Of a stretch of DNA of 64,000 nt, positions 63,117-64,000 are shown in pieces; the first letter of the stretch is position 1, and every line of letters starts with the position of its first letter. The position numbers and the translations under genes were made by a program. The DNA is from Streptomyces sp. NRRL S-340 (GTDB lineage Bacteria; Actinomycetota; Actinomycetes; Streptomycetales; Streptomycetaceae). The stretch is from positions 152,719 to 216,718 of the forward strand of contig NZ_JOIY01000005.1 of assembly GCF_000720185.1 (NCBI RefSeq), in the 5' to 3' direction. The notes beneath the pieces were generated by a model. It saw only the letters and a program-made list of their open reading frames with translations. It had not been told where the DNA came from and did not search any database.

Positions 63117-63278
63117 CTCGTGCCCGAGTCTATCGCCGGCGACCGTGCGGACATCCCTAGCGTGAACGGTGGAACGACCGGGAATCGGGCGTGGCGCCGA
63201 CCGCCTGCGGCCCACCCGGGCGACTGATTCTGCGCACCCGGCCACCGGGCCGTGCGCCGAGCGGAGGAGGACCGGCGG

Positions 63279-63875
63279 ATGCGGCTGATCGTGGGGATGA
63301 CCGGGGCGACCGGGGCCGTGCTCGGGGTGCGGCTGCTGGAACGGCTCGCCGCCGATCCCGGGATCGAGACCCACCTGGTGGTCAGCCGCTGGGCGCGCGC
63401 CACCATCGAACTGGAGACGGGCCGCACGGTGCGCGAGGTGAGCGCACTGGCCGACGTCACCCACCGTCCGGAGGACCAGGGCTCGCCGCTGTCCTCCGGT
63501 TCCTTCCGCACCGACGGCATGGTGATCGTGCCGTGCAGCATGAAGACGCTGGCGGGGATCCGCGCGGGGCACGCCGACGGACTCGTGGGCCGTGCGGCGG
63601 ACGTCGTGCTCAAGGAGGGCGGACCGCTCGTCCTGGTCCCGCGCGAGACCCCGCTCAACGAGGTCCACCTGGAGAACATGCTCGCGCTCGCACGGATGGG
63701 CGTGCGCATCGTTCCCCCGATGCCCGCCTTCTACAACCATCCGCGCACCGTCGACGACCTCGTCGACCACCTGGTGGTACGCGTCCTCGACCAGCTCGGC
63801 GTCGACACCCCCGCCCGCGGCCGCTGGGCCGGCATGCGCCCGGCCCGCGCCGAGCGACCCGCCGGCGCTCCTTGA
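63279..63875 (+). CDS. UbiX/VdcB-type flavin prenyltransferase
   Basis: A 198-residue UbiX-family protein (MRLIVGMTGATGAVLGVRLLERLA; TDGMVIVPCSMKTLAGIRAG; VLVPRETPLNEVHLENMLALARMGVRIVPP) that makes prenylated FMN for UbiD-type decarboxylases. GGAGGAGG precedes ATG 63279. With an AraC regulator opposite, this looks like the start of a phenolic acid decarboxylase operon (vdc/bsd type) whose UbiD gene would lie beyond the window. 63,876-64,000 shows no further start. Confidence 0.88.
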   Translation: MRLIVGMTGATGAVLGVRLLERLAADPGIETHLVVSRWARATIELETGRTVREVSALADVTHRPEDQGSPLSSGSFRTDGMVIVPCSMKTLAGIRAGHADGLVGRAADVVLKEGGPLVLVPRETPLNEVHLENMLALARMGVRIVPPMPAFYNHPRTVDDLVDHLVVRVLDQLGVDTPARGRWAGMRPARAERPAGAP

Positions 63876-64000
63876 CCGGCCCCGCCGCCCCGTTCCCGGA
63901 CCGGCCCGCCGCCCTCACAGGCCCCACCCTCGACCGGCTCGACGCCCCAGCCCTGTCCGGCCCCGCCCCCGTTCCCGGACCGGCCCGCCGCCGCCCGCCC

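Overview
The window is chromosomal DNA from a Streptomyces or a very close relative. The evidence is the very high GC content with strong third-position GC, many GTG starts, four-base (GTGA/ATGA) gene couplings, a DasR-type GntR regulator of 254 residues, DUF4232, DUF5133 and DUF6271 proteins, a urease operon of actinobacterial type, several apparently leaderless promoters, and an in-frame TTA (bldA-type) codon in a regulator. No phage, plasmid, insertion sequence or CRISPR array was recognised. One tRNA (initiator fMet) is present.

Layout. 1-0.85 kb: 3' end of a GH2 beta-galactosidase. 0.9-6.4 kb: a tightly coupled minus-strand operon (PhyH dioxygenase, DUF6271 protein with a glycosyltransferase-like DxD motif, PLP decarboxylase with an apparent frameshift, GNAT acetyltransferase, MFS exporter). 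It looks like a small-molecule pathway, and a near-consensus DasR (dre) site lies between its -35 and -10. 6.6-9.4 kb: cytosolic GH3 beta-N-acetylhexosaminidase and a divergent DasR paralogue with three more dre-like sites. 9.4-16 kb: NB-ARC regulator, a 54-bp tandem repeat, a small secreted protein, an MFS exporter with a possible attenuator leader, and a DHA2 exporter with its TetR. 16.0-16.9 kb: a scrambled alcohol dehydrogenase pseudogene with an internal inversion and a perfect 27-bp hairpin. 17-21.5 kb: aminotransferase-like protein, NCS1 permease, Asp/Glu/hydantoin racemase-family protein and GntR regulator. 21.5-28.5 kb: coiled-coil protein, then the complete urease operon with a urea transporter as first gene. 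29-34.3 kb: DUF4232 lipoprotein, C45 hydrolase, second NCS1 permease and a frameshifted TetR. 34.3-37.9 kb: leaderless argG and a DUF4157 (eCIS core) protein whose C-terminus looks like a deaminase toxin. 37.9-49.8 kb: many small regulator/enzyme pairs (flavin monooxygenase/TetR, EamA, VOC/ArsR, TetR/SRPBCC, LysR/cupin/DoxX, VOC/WYL) and a large LuxR-family ATPase. 50-51.1 kb: two convergent genes for secreted polyasparagine-repeat proteins. 51.4-64 kb: small basic protein, fMet tRNA, PAP2 phosphatase, DUF5133, metal-dependent decarboxylase/Lrp, XRE-cupin/EamA/PaiB-like, stand-alone TOPRIM protein, an HxlR-peroxiredoxin fusion opposite an MFS gene, and AraC/UbiX at the edge.

The most promising observations are the dre-controlled biosynthetic operon with its TTA-containing DasR paralogue, the eCIS-type deaminase effector candidate, the polyasparagine secreted pair, and the HxlR-peroxiredoxin fusion. 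All functional calls come from reading motifs; no database search was run.
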